DNA of 64,000 bases from Prauserella_A oleivorans (lineage in GTDB: Bacteria; Actinomycetota; Actinomycetes; Mycobacteriales; Pseudonocardiaceae). The notes below the pieces were generated by a model. It was not told the DNA's origin and ran no database searches. It was given only the letters and a program-made list of their open reading frames with translations. This document shows, one piece after another, positions 50,182 to 58,646 of the stretch. Made by a program: the position numbers and the translations under genes. The DNA is taken from NCBI RefSeq assembly GCF_042685745.1, contig NZ_JBHUNT010000001.1, positions 5,084,001 through 5,148,000 on the forward strand. The letters run 5' to 3'. Position 1 is the stretch's first letter. Each line of letters begins with the position of its first letter.

Positions 50182-50568
50182 TCACGCGCCGCCGTAGGTC
50201 CCGAAGTTCCAGACGGTGCCCTCCGGGTCGGTGATCGCGACGTTGTGGGAGCCGTAGTCGGTGTCGTACGGCTTCTCGGCGATCGTCGCCCCGGCGTCCA
50301 GCGCCCGCTTGTACACGGCGTCCGGATCGGCGGTCACCACGTACACCCACTGGTTCGGGGCCGGAGGGGCGACGCCGGCATGCGCCTGCGCCCGCGAGCC
50401 GAGCATCACGCCGCCGCCCTCGGGCCAGCGGAACTCGGCGTGCGCGATCGTCGTGCCGTCCTCTGGGACGACCAGTGCCTCGGTGAACCCGAGGACCTCG
50501 GTGAGAAAACGCCGGGCCGCCGCGGCGTCGTCGTAGAGCAAGCACGGCCAGATTCCTGGGTTGTTCAT
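50182..50568 (-). CDS. VOC family protein, coupled to an AraC regulator
   Basis: A 128-residue glyoxalase/bleomycin-resistance-fold protein. It begins GIWPCLLYDDAAAARRFLTEVLGF, repeats the fold at VYVVTADPDAVYKRALDAGA and ends VAITDPEGTVWNFGTYGG. Its ATG overlaps the stop of the AraC gene (ATGA), so the two are co-translated and the regulator likely controls this operon. Similar VOC proteins occur as partners of AraC regulators in many actinobacteria. Substrate unknown. Confidence 0.85.
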   Translation of the reverse strand: MNNPGIWPCLLYDDAAAARRFLTEVLGFTEALVVPEDGTTIAHAEFRWPEGGGVMLGSRAQAHAGVAPPAPNQWVYVVTADPDAVYKRALDAGATIAEKPYDTDYGSHNVAITDPEGTVWNFGTYGGA

Positions 50569-51401
50569 GTCCCCGACTCTGCTCCCGGCCACACGTCGTC
50601 GTCTTGCAAAAACGGGAGCTCCTCGGCCATCCACGCGCCGGGCGGGCAGCCGGCCAGCGCGCGCCATTCGTGCGTGAGGTGGGCCTGGTCGTAGTAGCCG
50701 CACTCGACGGCCAGCTCGGCGAGGTCGGCGCGCGGCCTGGCCCGCAGGAGCAGGCCCGCACGTTCGAACCGCAGGACACGGGCGGCCTGCTTCGGCGAGA
50801 GCCCCAGCTCGCGGCGGAAGCGCTCCCCGAAGTGCCTGCGGCTCCAGCCGACCTCCCGGGCGAGGGCGTCGACGCGCACGCCGCCCGCGGCGGCCCGCAT
50901 CCGCCGCCACGCCCAGCCGACCTCGGGCGCGGGTGCGACGTCGTCGGTGAGGCGGGCGCGCAGCACGTCGTCGAGCACGCGGAACCGGTGCGGCCAGTCG
51001 GGCGCCTCGGCCAGCCGTTCGGGCAGCGAGGCCAGGCCGAGGTCGGCGAGGTCCACCACGCTGCCGGCGAGCTCGGCGGACGGCAGCCCGAGCAGGGCGT
51101 GGAGGCCGAGCGGTTCGAGCTCCACGTGCACCCCGCGCTGGACGGCGTCCTGGGCGATCAGGGACGGCGCGGTGTGCAGCCCGCCGACAAGCCCGTGGAA
51201 CTCGCCCGGCGACTGGTCTGCGCGCGGCATCCCGACGACGCGGATGGGCCGCTCGAGACTGATGATCAGGGTGATGTGCCTGCTCGGCAGGCCCCGGTGC
51301 ACGGCGAGTGTGTTGCCGTGCTGGGAGTAGCCGATGTAGCGCGCGACGAACGGGCGCAGCCGCGGGTGCGGCGGGTGCACGGCCCATTCGGCTCGGAGCA
51401 T
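50565..51401 (-). CDS. AraC family regulator
   Basis: A 278-residue transcription factor. The N-terminal ~150 residues are a ligand-sensing domain with a DUF6597-like character (PPHPRLRPFVARYIGY). The C-terminal two-helix-turn-helix domain reads VDALAREVGWSRRHFGERFRRELG, then ADLAELAVECGYYDQAHLTHEWRAL. ATG 51401 was preferred over an ATG twelve codons upstream. The stop overlaps the next gene, the VOC protein. It likely controls the VOC gene and possibly the flavin monooxygenase upstream. Confidence 0.87.
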   Translation of the reverse strand: MLRAEWAVHPPHPRLRPFVARYIGYSQHGNTLAVHRGLPSRHITLIISLERPIRVVGMPRADQSPGEFHGLVGGLHTAPSLIAQDAVQRGVHVELEPLGLHALLGLPSAELAGSVVDLADLGLASLPERLAEAPDWPHRFRVLDDVLRARLTDDVAPAPEVGWAWRRMRAAAGGVRVDALAREVGWSRRHFGERFRRELGLSPKQAARVLRFERAGLLLRARPRADLAELAVECGYYDQAHLTHEWRALAGCPPGAWMAEELPFLQDDDVWPGAESGT

Positions 51402-51441
51402 GGGTCCAGCGTGCGCACCCAGGGCGGGGCCTGGCAACCCG

Positions 51442-52482
51442 TCAGCCGATCTCCCGGCGCACGACCGGCGCGACCTCGGTGCCGAGCAGCTCGATCGCCC
51501 GGAGGGTCTCCTTCTGCGGCACGCCGCCGAACGCGAGCTGAATGAGCAGCCGCCGATGCCCGAACAGCTCGTGCTGGTAGAGGATCTTGTCGATGATCTC
51601 CTGCGGGCTGCCCACCACCAACGCTCCCTGCGGCGAGGACTGTGCGGCGTAGGCCTCGGGCGAGGTGTGGAAGCCCCGGCCGCGCTCGTGGAAGTTCTCC
51701 AGCATCCCGCGGTTGAAGTACGGGTAGGACAGCTCCCGGGCAGCCTGGCTCGTCGGCGCGACGAACCCGGGCGAGTTGATGCTCAGCGGCAGCGTGGCCG
51801 GATCGTGCCCGGCCTCGCGGGCGGCCTGCCGGTACAGGTGGGCGAACGGCGTGAACCGCGCCAGCGGACCACCGATGATGGCCAGCGCGAGCGGCAGCCC
51901 GAGCCGCGCCGCCCGCACCACCGACGCCGGGGTGCCGCCGACGGCGACCCAGACCGGCAGCGGATCCTGCAGCGGCCTCGGCGCGATGTCGGCGTTGCGC
52001 AGCGGCGGACGGTGCGTGCCGGACCACGTGACCGGGTTGTGCTCCCGGATCGCGAGCAGCAGGTCGAGCTTCTCGGCGAACAGCTCGTCGTAGTCGGCGA
52101 GGTCGTACCCGAACAGCGGGAACGACTCGGTGTAGGAGCCGCGGCCGGCGATGATCTCCGCGCGGCCGTCCGAGAGCAGGTCCAGCGTCGCGTACTGCTG
52201 GAAGACCCGCACCGGATCCTCGGAGCTGAGCACCGTGACCGCGCTGGCGAGCCGGATGTCGCGGGTGCGCTGGGCGATGGCGGAGAGCACCACGGACGTC
52301 GCCGAGACGGCGAAGTCGCTGCGGTGGTGCTCGCCCAGGGCGAACACGTCGAGCCCGACCTGGTCGGCGAGGGTGGCCTGCTCGAGATAGTCCGCGAGCC
52401 GCTGCCGCGCCGTGGGCAACTCGCCCGTGACCGGGTCCGACGTGATCTCGCCGAACGAGTAGATCCCGAGCTCGAAGGCCAC
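51442..52482 (-). CDS. LLM class flavin-dependent oxidoreductase
   Basis: A 346-residue luciferase-like monooxygenase or oxidoreductase using FMN or F420. Typical marks are LADQVGLDVFALGEHH, TRDIRLASAVTVLSSEDPVRV and a long C-terminal VGSPQEIIDKILYQHELFGHRRL. The substrate is open. It starts 1 bp after the ispG stop and may be co-transcribed with it, while the mycobacterial order has no such gene between the GNAT gene and ispG. It may thus be a lineage-specific insertion together with the AraC and VOC genes. Confidence 0.88.
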   Translation of the reverse strand: MAFELGIYSFGEITSDPVTGELPTARQRLADYLEQATLADQVGLDVFALGEHHRSDFAVSATSVVLSAIAQRTRDIRLASAVTVLSSEDPVRVFQQYATLDLLSDGRAEIIAGRGSYTESFPLFGYDLADYDELFAEKLDLLLAIREHNPVTWSGTHRPPLRNADIAPRPLQDPLPVWVAVGGTPASVVRAARLGLPLALAIIGGPLARFTPFAHLYRQAAREAGHDPATLPLSINSPGFVAPTSQAARELSYPYFNRGMLENFHERGRGFHTSPEAYAAQSSPQGALVVGSPQEIIDKILYQHELFGHRRLLIQLAFGGVPQKETLRAIELLGTEVAPVVRREIG

Positions 52483-52483
52483 C

Positions 52484-53629
52484 TCAGCTCACCGAGACGA
52501 CAGGCCGGCCGCCGGACTCCCCCGACTCCTCCGCGATGCGCATGGCCTCTTCGATCAGCGTCTCGACGATCTGGTGCTCCGGCACGGTCTTGATGACCTC
52601 GCCCTTGACGAAGATCTGGCCCTTGCCGTTGCCCGAGGCGACGCCGAGGTCGGCCTCCCGCGCCTCGCCGGGACCGTTGACGACGCAACCCATGACGGCC
52701 ACGCGCAGCGGCACCTCCATGCCCTCCAGGCCCGCGGTGACCTCGTCGGCCAGCTTGTAGACGTCCACCTGGGCACGGCCGCACGACGGGCAGGACACGA
52801 TTTCCAGCTTCCGGGGCCGCAGGTTCAGCGACTGCAGGATCTGCGTGCCCACCTTGACCTCCTCGACCGGCGGCGCGGACAGCGACACCCGGATCGTGTC
52901 ACCGATTCCCTGCCGCAGCAGCGCCCCGAAGGCGACGGCGGACTTGATCGTGCCCTGGAACGCGGGCCCGGCCTCGGTGACGCCGAGGTGCAGCGGGTAG
53001 TCGCACTGCTCGGCGAGGATCTCGTAGGCCCGGACCATCACGACCGGGTCGTTGTGCTTCACGGAGATCTTCAGGTCGTGGAAGTCGTGCTCGGCGAACA
53101 GCGACGCCTCCCACAGCGCCGACTCGGCCAGTGCCTCCGGCGTCGCCTTGCCGTATTTCTTCAGCAGCCGCGGGTCGAGAGAACCCGCGTTGACGCCGAT
53201 CCGGATGGGCGTGCCGTGGTCCTTGGCGGCCTTGGCGATCTCGGCGACCTTGTCGTCGAACTTCTTGATGTTGCCGGGGTTCACGCGGACGCCTGCGCAC
53301 CCGGCCTCGATGGCGGCGAAGACGTACTTCGGCTGGAAGTGGATGTCGGCGATCACCGGGATCTTCGACTTCGCGGCGATCGCGGGCAGCGCCTCGGCGT
53401 CGTCGGCGCTCGGGCACGCGACGCGCACGATGTCGCACCCGGCCGCGGTGAGCTCGGCGATCTGCTGCAGCGTCGCGTTGACGTCGGCGGTGTTGGTGGT
53501 GGTCATCGACTGCACCGAGATCGGGTAGTCGCTGCCGACACCGACCGGGCCGACGTGCAGCTGGCGGGTCTTGCGGCGTTCGGCGAGTACAGGCGGCGGA
53601 GTGGCGGGCAGGCCAAGGTCGACGGTCAT
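52484..53629 (-). CDS. ispG: 4-hydroxy-3-methylbut-2-enyl diphosphate synthase
   Basis: A 381-residue Fe-S enzyme of the MEP isoprenoid pathway that converts MEcPP to HMBPP. The TIM-barrel part holds GVGSDYPISVQSMTTTNTAD and RVNPGNI. The 4Fe-4S ligands are C280 and C283 (SCPSCGRAQ) and C315 (GCVVNGPGE), with the Glu of that motif as a possible fourth. It is the last of dxr-rip1-ispG on the minus strand, in the order of M. tuberculosis Rv2870c-Rv2868c. Confidence 0.95.
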   Translation of the reverse strand: MTVDLGLPATPPPVLAERRKTRQLHVGPVGVGSDYPISVQSMTTTNTADVNATLQQIAELTAAGCDIVRVACPSADDAEALPAIAAKSKIPVIADIHFQPKYVFAAIEAGCAGVRVNPGNIKKFDDKVAEIAKAAKDHGTPIRIGVNAGSLDPRLLKKYGKATPEALAESALWEASLFAEHDFHDLKISVKHNDPVVMVRAYEILAEQCDYPLHLGVTEAGPAFQGTIKSAVAFGALLRQGIGDTIRVSLSAPPVEEVKVGTQILQSLNLRPRKLEIVSCPSCGRAQVDVYKLADEVTAGLEGMEVPLRVAVMGCVVNGPGEAREADLGVASGNGKGQIFVKGEVIKTVPEHQIVETLIEEAMRIAEESGESGGRPVVSVS

Positions 53630-53740
53630 CGATTCCTCTGCAAACGGTCAGCGAACGCGTCACCGACCACGATACGTCAGCGGGCGGGGACGGACGGACC
53701 CGTGATGTCCCGGGTCACGGTGAGCAGCGCGACAGTCCGG

Positions 53741-54967
53741 CTACTCCGTGATGCGGATCGGGTTGACGATGTCGGCGGTCACCGTGAGCAGCATGAACGC
53801 GCCCCCGATCACCACCAGGACCATCGTCACACCGCTGAGCTTGGTGTAGTCGACGGGGCCCGCGGGCATCTTGCCCCGCGCCTTGCGGATCCAGTCGCGC
53901 ACGCGCTCGTACCACGTGACGGCGATGTGCCCGCCGTCGAGCGGCAGCAACGGCAGCAGGTTGAAGATGCCGACGAAGAAGTTCAGGCTCGCCAGCAGGA
54001 AGAAGAACAGCTCCCACAGGCCCTCCTGCACCGCCTCGCCGCCGATCCGGCTGGCTCCGACGACACTGACCGGCGTGTTCGGGTCCCGCTCCTCGCCGAA
54101 GATGGCCTCGACCACCGCCGGCACGCGTTCGGGCAGCTCGAGCAGCCGGTTCCATGTCTCCACGAGCATGTCGCCGGTGAACGCCAGCGAGCCGCCGATC
54201 GCCGAGACAGGGGTGTACTCGAACGTGCTCGGGAAGCTCACGCCGATGGATCCGACGGCCACGAGCTTGGGCGGGCCATCCGGATTCTCCGGGTCGGTGA
54301 CGGGCCTGGTCACCTTTTCGACGTTCACCCGCAGCGGCACGATCTCGCCGTCGCGGTCCACCTCGACGTCGACCGGCCCGGAGAGCGGCTGGACCTTCGC
54401 CACCACGTCGGAATAGGTCGGCGTCTGCTGCCCGTCGACCGACACGATGACGTCGCCCTGCCGGATCCCGGCCTCGCGGGCGGGTGCGGGGGCGCCGGGC
54501 GCGCAGGTGGGGTTGCGGTACTCCTCGTTGGTCCGCGCGTCCTGCACGCACTCCGACACCGCGGACACCTGCGGCGTGCCGAACAGGTTCGGCAGCCCCA
54601 TCGTGACGGCCATCAGGTACAGCACGATGAAGCCCAGCAGGAAGTGGGTGAACGACCCGGCGGCCATCACGACCGTCCGCTTCCACGTCTTGAAGCGGTA
54701 CATCGCGCGCGGCCGCTCGTCGTCGGTGACCTCGTCGAGCGCCGTCATGCCCGCGATGTCGCAGAACCCGCCCAGCGGCAGCGCCTTGAGGCCGTACTCC
54801 GTCTCCCCGCGACGGAACGAGAAGATCGTCGGGCCGAAGCCGACGAAGTAGCGGCGTACCTTCATGCCGAACGACTTGGCGGCCACCATGTGGCCCGCCT
54901 CGTGCAACGCGACCGACACACAGATGCCGAGCGCGAAGAGCGCGACTCCCAGGATGTAGACGAGCAC
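53741..54967 (-). CDS. rip1: Site-2 protease (intramembrane zinc metalloprotease)
   Basis: A 408-residue membrane protease that cuts substrates within the bilayer during stress signalling, for example anti-sigma factors. The zinc motif HEAGH lies at 22-26 in the first helix. A PDZ domain occupies about 130-240 (AREAGIRQGDVIVSVDGQQT), and the third metal ligand is in the late NLLPLLPLDGGHI. Four membrane segments are expected. Its start lies 3 bp after the dxr stop, so the two are one operon, as in mycobacteria (Rv2869c). Confidence 0.93.
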   Translation of the reverse strand: MLVYILGVALFALGICVSVALHEAGHMVAAKSFGMKVRRYFVGFGPTIFSFRRGETEYGLKALPLGGFCDIAGMTALDEVTDDERPRAMYRFKTWKRTVVMAAGSFTHFLLGFIVLYLMAVTMGLPNLFGTPQVSAVSECVQDARTNEEYRNPTCAPGAPAPAREAGIRQGDVIVSVDGQQTPTYSDVVAKVQPLSGPVDVEVDRDGEIVPLRVNVEKVTRPVTDPENPDGPPKLVAVGSIGVSFPSTFEYTPVSAIGGSLAFTGDMLVETWNRLLELPERVPAVVEAIFGEERDPNTPVSVVGASRIGGEAVQEGLWELFFFLLASLNFFVGIFNLLPLLPLDGGHIAVTWYERVRDWIRKARGKMPAGPVDYTKLSGVTMVLVVIGGAFMLLTVTADIVNPIRITE

Positions 54968-54970
54968 GCG

Positions 54971-56176
54971 CTACTTCCCTCCCGTACTGATCGCCAGGGC
55001 ACGCTCCCGCGCCCACCGTTCCGCGGCGAGGACGTCGTCGACGTCCCTGGGCTCCCGATGCCACTCGTCGGCCGCGGAGACCACCGCACTCACAGTGTCC
55101 ACGATGGACGTGAAGCCGCTGTTGCCGGCCAGGAAGGCGCCGACCAGCTGCTCGTTGGCGGCGTTGAACACAGCGGGCAGGCACCCGCCTACGGTGCCGA
55201 CGTGCCGGGCCAGCTCGACGGCCGGGAACGCCGTGTCGTCCACGGGCTCGAAGGTCCACGCCGACGCCTGGTCCCAGCGGCAGGCCGGCGCGGCGCCGGG
55301 CACCCGATCCGGCCAGTGCAGGGCCAGCGCGATCGGCAGCCGCATGTCCGGCGGGCTGGCCTGCGCCAAGGTGGAGCCGTCGACGAAGGTGACCATCGAG
55401 TGCACGATCGACTGCGGGTGGACCACGACGTCGATCCGGTCACACGGGACGTCGAAGAGCAGGTGCGCCTCGATGAGCTCCAGACCCTTGTTCACCATGG
55501 TCGCGGAGTTGACGGTGACCAGCGGCCCCATCGCCCACGTCGGGTGTGCCAGCGCGTCGTCCACCGTGACGTCGGCCATCTCCGCGCGGGTCCTGCCCCG
55601 GAAGGGCCCGCCGGAGGCCGTGAGCACCAGCCGCTCCACCTCGCTCGCCCGGCCACCCCGCAGCGCCTGCGCGAGCGCCGAGTGCTCGGAGTCCACGGGC
55701 ACGATCTGGCCGGGTGCGGCCGCGCCGAGCACGAGCGGTCCACCCGCGATGAGCGACTCCTTGTTGGCCAGCGCCAGCATCCCGCCCGTCTCCAGCGCCT
55801 TCAGCGTCGGGGTGAGCCCCTGCGAGCCGGGCATGCCGTTGAGCACCACGTCCGCGCGCACGGCGTCGATGAGCTCCACGACGGCGTCGGCACCGGCGAA
55901 GATGCGTGGCAGGCGGAACTCGCCGCGGGCGTAGCCGCGCCGCTGCGCCTCCTGGTACAACGCGAGCTGCAGGTCCTCCACCACGGTCGGCTTGGTCACG
56001 GCGACCGCGTCGACGTCGTGGGCGAGCGCCTGCGCCGCCAGCGCCTGCGGGTCGGAGCCGCCCGCGGCGAGGCCGGCGATGCGGAACAGGCCCGGGTTAC
56101 GGCCGGCGACGTCGAGCGCCTGGGTACCGATCGACCCCGTCGACCCGAGGACGAGCACGGTGCGTGGTGAAGTCAT
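54971..56176 (-). CDS. dxr: 1-deoxy-D-xylulose 5-phosphate reductoisomerase
   Basis: A 401-residue NADPH-dependent enzyme, the first committed step of the MEP pathway. The NADPH motif is LGSTGSIGTQALDV (10-23). The metal/substrate loop LANKESLIAGGPLV and the ligands in PVDSEHSA follow. A flexible lid (TWAMGPLVTVNSATMVNKGLELIEAH) and the C-terminal helical domain (PAVFNAANEQLVGAFL) are intact. ATG 56176 fits the family start. It heads the dxr-rip1-ispG operon. Confidence 0.95.
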   Translation of the reverse strand: MTSPRTVLVLGSTGSIGTQALDVAGRNPGLFRIAGLAAGGSDPQALAAQALAHDVDAVAVTKPTVVEDLQLALYQEAQRRGYARGEFRLPRIFAGADAVVELIDAVRADVVLNGMPGSQGLTPTLKALETGGMLALANKESLIAGGPLVLGAAAPGQIVPVDSEHSALAQALRGGRASEVERLVLTASGGPFRGRTRAEMADVTVDDALAHPTWAMGPLVTVNSATMVNKGLELIEAHLLFDVPCDRIDVVVHPQSIVHSMVTFVDGSTLAQASPPDMRLPIALALHWPDRVPGAAPACRWDQASAWTFEPVDDTAFPAVELARHVGTVGGCLPAVFNAANEQLVGAFLAGNSGFTSIVDTVSAVVSAADEWHREPRDVDDVLAAERWARERALAISTGGK

Positions 56177-56267
56177 CGGGCACCATTCTCGCGGACTCCT
56201 CCTCGCGGACCGACGGCAGGCATGTGGGATCATCGACCGGCAGATGAGTGGCAGGTGAGGAGTGATC

Positions 56268-56528
56268 GTGGCTGGCAAGGCGGTCGAGAAGCGCAGCGCT
56301 ACCGAGGTCGACACCCGCGACGAGCCGTCGGCGGAGTGGGGCTGGCACGGCGGCTTCCCGAAGGCCACCCGCTTCGCGGGCTGGTTCACCGTGTTCGCAC
56401 TGCTGATCATGCTGATCGGCAACCACGAGAACAACACCGAGAACGTCTGGCTCGTCGGCCTTGCCATCGCGGTGGCCATCGGCCTGGTGTTCGACATGCG
56501 TCGCCGTCGCACCGCCTGGCGCCGCTGA
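56268..56528 (+). CDS. DUF2631 small membrane protein
   Basis: An 86-residue protein with two membrane segments (about 37-53 and 61-76) and a short basic C-terminus (DMRRRRTAWRR). The soluble start VAGKAVEKRSATEVDTRDEPSAEWGWHGGFPKA is that of the DUF2631 family (Rv2876-like). GTG 56268 is preferred over GTG 56262 because GAGGAG is then at proper spacing. Function unknown. The divergent position next to dxr is conserved in actinobacteria. Confidence 0.82.
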   Translation: MAGKAVEKRSATEVDTRDEPSAEWGWHGGFPKATRFAGWFTVFALLIMLIGNHENNTENVWLVGLAIAVAIGLVFDMRRRRTAWRR

Positions 56529-56837
56529 CCGCCCGGCGGGCGCGTCATCAGACGGGGTCGCCGGCCCGCACCACGGCACCGGCCGGCCGGTCGCACTCGC
56601 GATGTGTGCGCTGTGCGCGATGTCGTGATGCCGGTGCGACAAGGTCAGGCCCCCGCTCGGCGGTGGCGGAGACCACCGGGTCCGCGGCTCCGATGCACCG
56701 GGGTCGTGGAGTGTTCGCCCTGAACCTCCCACGTCCGGTCGGTGACCGGCGCCGGCCGAACACCGCGTTCAGGTCGTCACCTGAACGGATCGACCAGGTA
56801 CTCCCGGCCACGTCACGCACACTGCCGAGCGGGCCGG
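56529..56837. other. Gene-free stretch between DUF2631 and rlmN genes
   Basis: About 309 bases between convergent genes. Open frames here are overlaps of rlmN in other frames. The only clear structure is CGTTCAGGT-CGTC-ACCTGAACG at 56766-56787, a perfect 9-bp stem with a 4-nt loop, which could be a terminator for rlmN or a binding site. Confidence 0.5.
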
Positions 56838-57965
56838 TCAGGCTTCGGCGGCAAGCTGGCCGCAGGCGGCGGCGATCTCCTGGCCCCGCGTGTCCCGCAC
56901 GGTGCAGGCCACTCCCCCAGCGTTGACGCGCCGGACGAACTCGCGCTCCACCGGCTTCGGGCTCGCGTCCCACTTGCTGCCCGGCGTCGGGTTCAGCGGG
57001 ATGACGTTGACGTGCGCCAGCTGCCCGAGGTGCTCCCGCAGCCGCTTGGCGAGCAGGTCCGCCCGCCACGGTTGGTCGTTGACGTCCCGGATCAGCGCGT
57101 ACTCGATCGAGACCCGCCTGCCCGTGCAGTCGGCGTAGTAGCGCGCGGCATCCAGCACCTCCGCCACGGGCCAGCGGTTGTTCACCGGCACGAGCGTGTC
57201 GCGCAGCTCGTCGTCCGGGGTGTGCAACGACACCGCGAGCCGCACCTGCATCTTCTCGTCGGCGAGTTTCCGGATGGCGGGCGCGAGCCCGACGGTCGAC
57301 ACGGTCACGGAGCGCTGCGAGATACCCAGTCCCGCCGGGGCGGGATCGGTGATGCGCCGTACGGCGGCGAGCACGCGCTTGTAGTTCGCGAGCGGCTCGC
57401 CCATTCCCATGAAGACGATGTTCGACAGCCTGCCCGGGCTCGGCCTGCCGTCGGCGTCCGGCATCAGACCGTCACGCATGACGGCCGCCGCGGCCCGGAC
57501 CTGGTCGACGATCTCGGCGGTGGACAGGTTGCGCTCGAGCCCGCCCTGACCGGTCGCACAGAACGGGCAGGCCATGCCACAGCCCGCCTGGCTGGAGATG
57601 CACAACGTCGCCCGGTCCGGATAGCGCATCAGCACGCTCTCCAGCAGCGTCCCGTCGTGGGCGCGCCAGAGCGTCTTGCGGGTACTGCCGTCGTCGCAGG
57701 CCAGCGCGCGGACCTCGGTGAGCAGCGACGGCATGAGCTCGTCGGCCAGCCGCTTGCGCGAGGCGGCGGGGATGTCGGTCATCGCGTCGGGGTCCACGGT
57801 GAGCCGGGAGAAGTAGTGGTGCGACAGCTGCTTGGCCCGGAACGGCTTCTCGCCGAGTTCGGCGACAGCCTCGGCGCGCTCGTCGAGGGTCAGATCGGCG
57901 AGGTGCCGCCGGGGCATGCCACGGCGGGGCGCGTCGAAGACCAGGGGCAGGGAGGTGGCAGTCAT
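56838..57965 (-). CDS. rlmN: 23S rRNA / tRNA A2503 methyltransferase
   Basis: A 375-residue radical SAM enzyme that methylates C2 of adenosine in 23S rRNA (position 2503) and some tRNAs. The Fe-S cluster motif is CGMACPFC (in SQAGCGMACPFCATGQ). FMGMGEPLANYKRV and the C-terminal catalytic cysteine region GVACTVRDTRGQEI are present. I chose ATG 57965, with GGAGAG five bases upstream; an ATG four codons earlier is also possible. It lacks Cfr-specific features, so it is the housekeeping type. Confidence 0.93.
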   Translation of the reverse strand: MTATSLPLVFDAPRRGMPRRHLADLTLDERAEAVAELGEKPFRAKQLSHHYFSRLTVDPDAMTDIPAASRKRLADELMPSLLTEVRALACDDGSTRKTLWRAHDGTLLESVLMRYPDRATLCISSQAGCGMACPFCATGQGGLERNLSTAEIVDQVRAAAAVMRDGLMPDADGRPSPGRLSNIVFMGMGEPLANYKRVLAAVRRITDPAPAGLGISQRSVTVSTVGLAPAIRKLADEKMQVRLAVSLHTPDDELRDTLVPVNNRWPVAEVLDAARYYADCTGRRVSIEYALIRDVNDQPWRADLLAKRLREHLGQLAHVNVIPLNPTPGSKWDASPKPVEREFVRRVNAGGVACTVRDTRGQEIAAACGQLAAEA

Positions 57966-58013
57966 AGCGCTCTCCATTGTCCCACGACGCCCAGGTTGCT
58001 CTTACGACTGTTT

Positions 58014-58025
58014 ACGATATATCGT
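58014..58025. promoter_or_regulatory. Candidate PadR operator
   Basis: ACGATATATCGT is a perfect 12-bp palindrome about 45 bp before the padR ATG, in an AT-rich patch that includes TTGACATATC. PadR regulators commonly bind such ATAT-centred sites near their own promoter. Confidence 0.5.
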
Positions 58026-58067
58026 TGACATATCAAGAGCGATCACGACACGACCAAGGAGACGACC

Positions 58068-58646
58068 ATGCCACCTTTTCCGACTCCCCCTGGCGGCCCG
58101 TTCGGGCCGATGCGCCCCGGCGGCTTCGGACCGTTCCCGCCGCCCGGACCGTTCGGCCGCGGCGGCCCGCACCGCAGGCATGGCGGCCGCGGCAGGCGCG
58201 GCCGGCGTGGCGACGTGCGGTCGGCGATCCTCGCCCTGCTCGCCGAGCAACCCCGGCACGGTTACGAGATCATCCGCGAGATCGGCGAGCGCAGCGGCGG
58301 CTTCTGGCGACCGAGCCCGGGCTCGATCTACCCGACGCTCCAGCTCCTCGCCGACGAAGGCCTCGTGCACAGCAGCGAGGAAAGCGGCAAGCGGCTGTTC
58401 GACCTGACCGACGAGGGGCGCGCGGCTGCCGGGAAACTCGACACCCCGCCGTGGGAACAGTTCACCCAGAACGCCGACCCCAACGAGGTCAAGCTCCGGG
58501 AGGCGTCGGGTGCGCTGTTCAACGCGATCCGGCAGGTGTCGCTCGTCGGCACGACCAGTCAGAAGGCGCGCGCCGTGGAGACGATCGACACCGCCCGGCG
58601 CGAGCTCTACGGCATGCTCGGCGAAGCGCCCACGGACGAGGCGTGA
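58068..58646 (+). CDS. PadR family regulator with Pro/Gly-rich N-terminus
   Basis: A 192-residue transcription factor. Residues 1-48 are an unusual Pro/Gly/Phe then Arg-rich extension (PPFPTPPGGPFGPMRPGGFG, later RGRRGRRGD). The PadR winged helix spans about 49-125 (ILALLAEQPRHGYEIIREIG, SIYPTLQLLADEGLV). A C-terminal dimerisation helix region follows. The palindrome upstream suggests autoregulation. Its 3' end overlaps the convergent methyltransferase gene by 40 bp, so a target gene is not obvious from position. Confidence 0.87.
   Translation: MPPFPTPPGGPFGPMRPGGFGPFPPPGPFGRGGPHRRHGGRGRRGRRGDVRSAILALLAEQPRHGYEIIREIGERSGGFWRPSPGSIYPTLQLLADEGLVHSSEESGKRLFDLTDEGRAAAGKLDTPPWEQFTQNADPNEVKLREASGALFNAIRQVSLVGTTSQKARAVETIDTARRELYGMLGEAPTDEA

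Noticed and set aside
52574..56170. Open frame of 1198 codons on the plus strand across ispG, rip1 and dxr
   Set aside because: It is the shadow of three well-supported minus-strand genes. In high-GC DNA the opposite strand often lacks stops. The peptide is His/Arg/Asp-rich with no domain.
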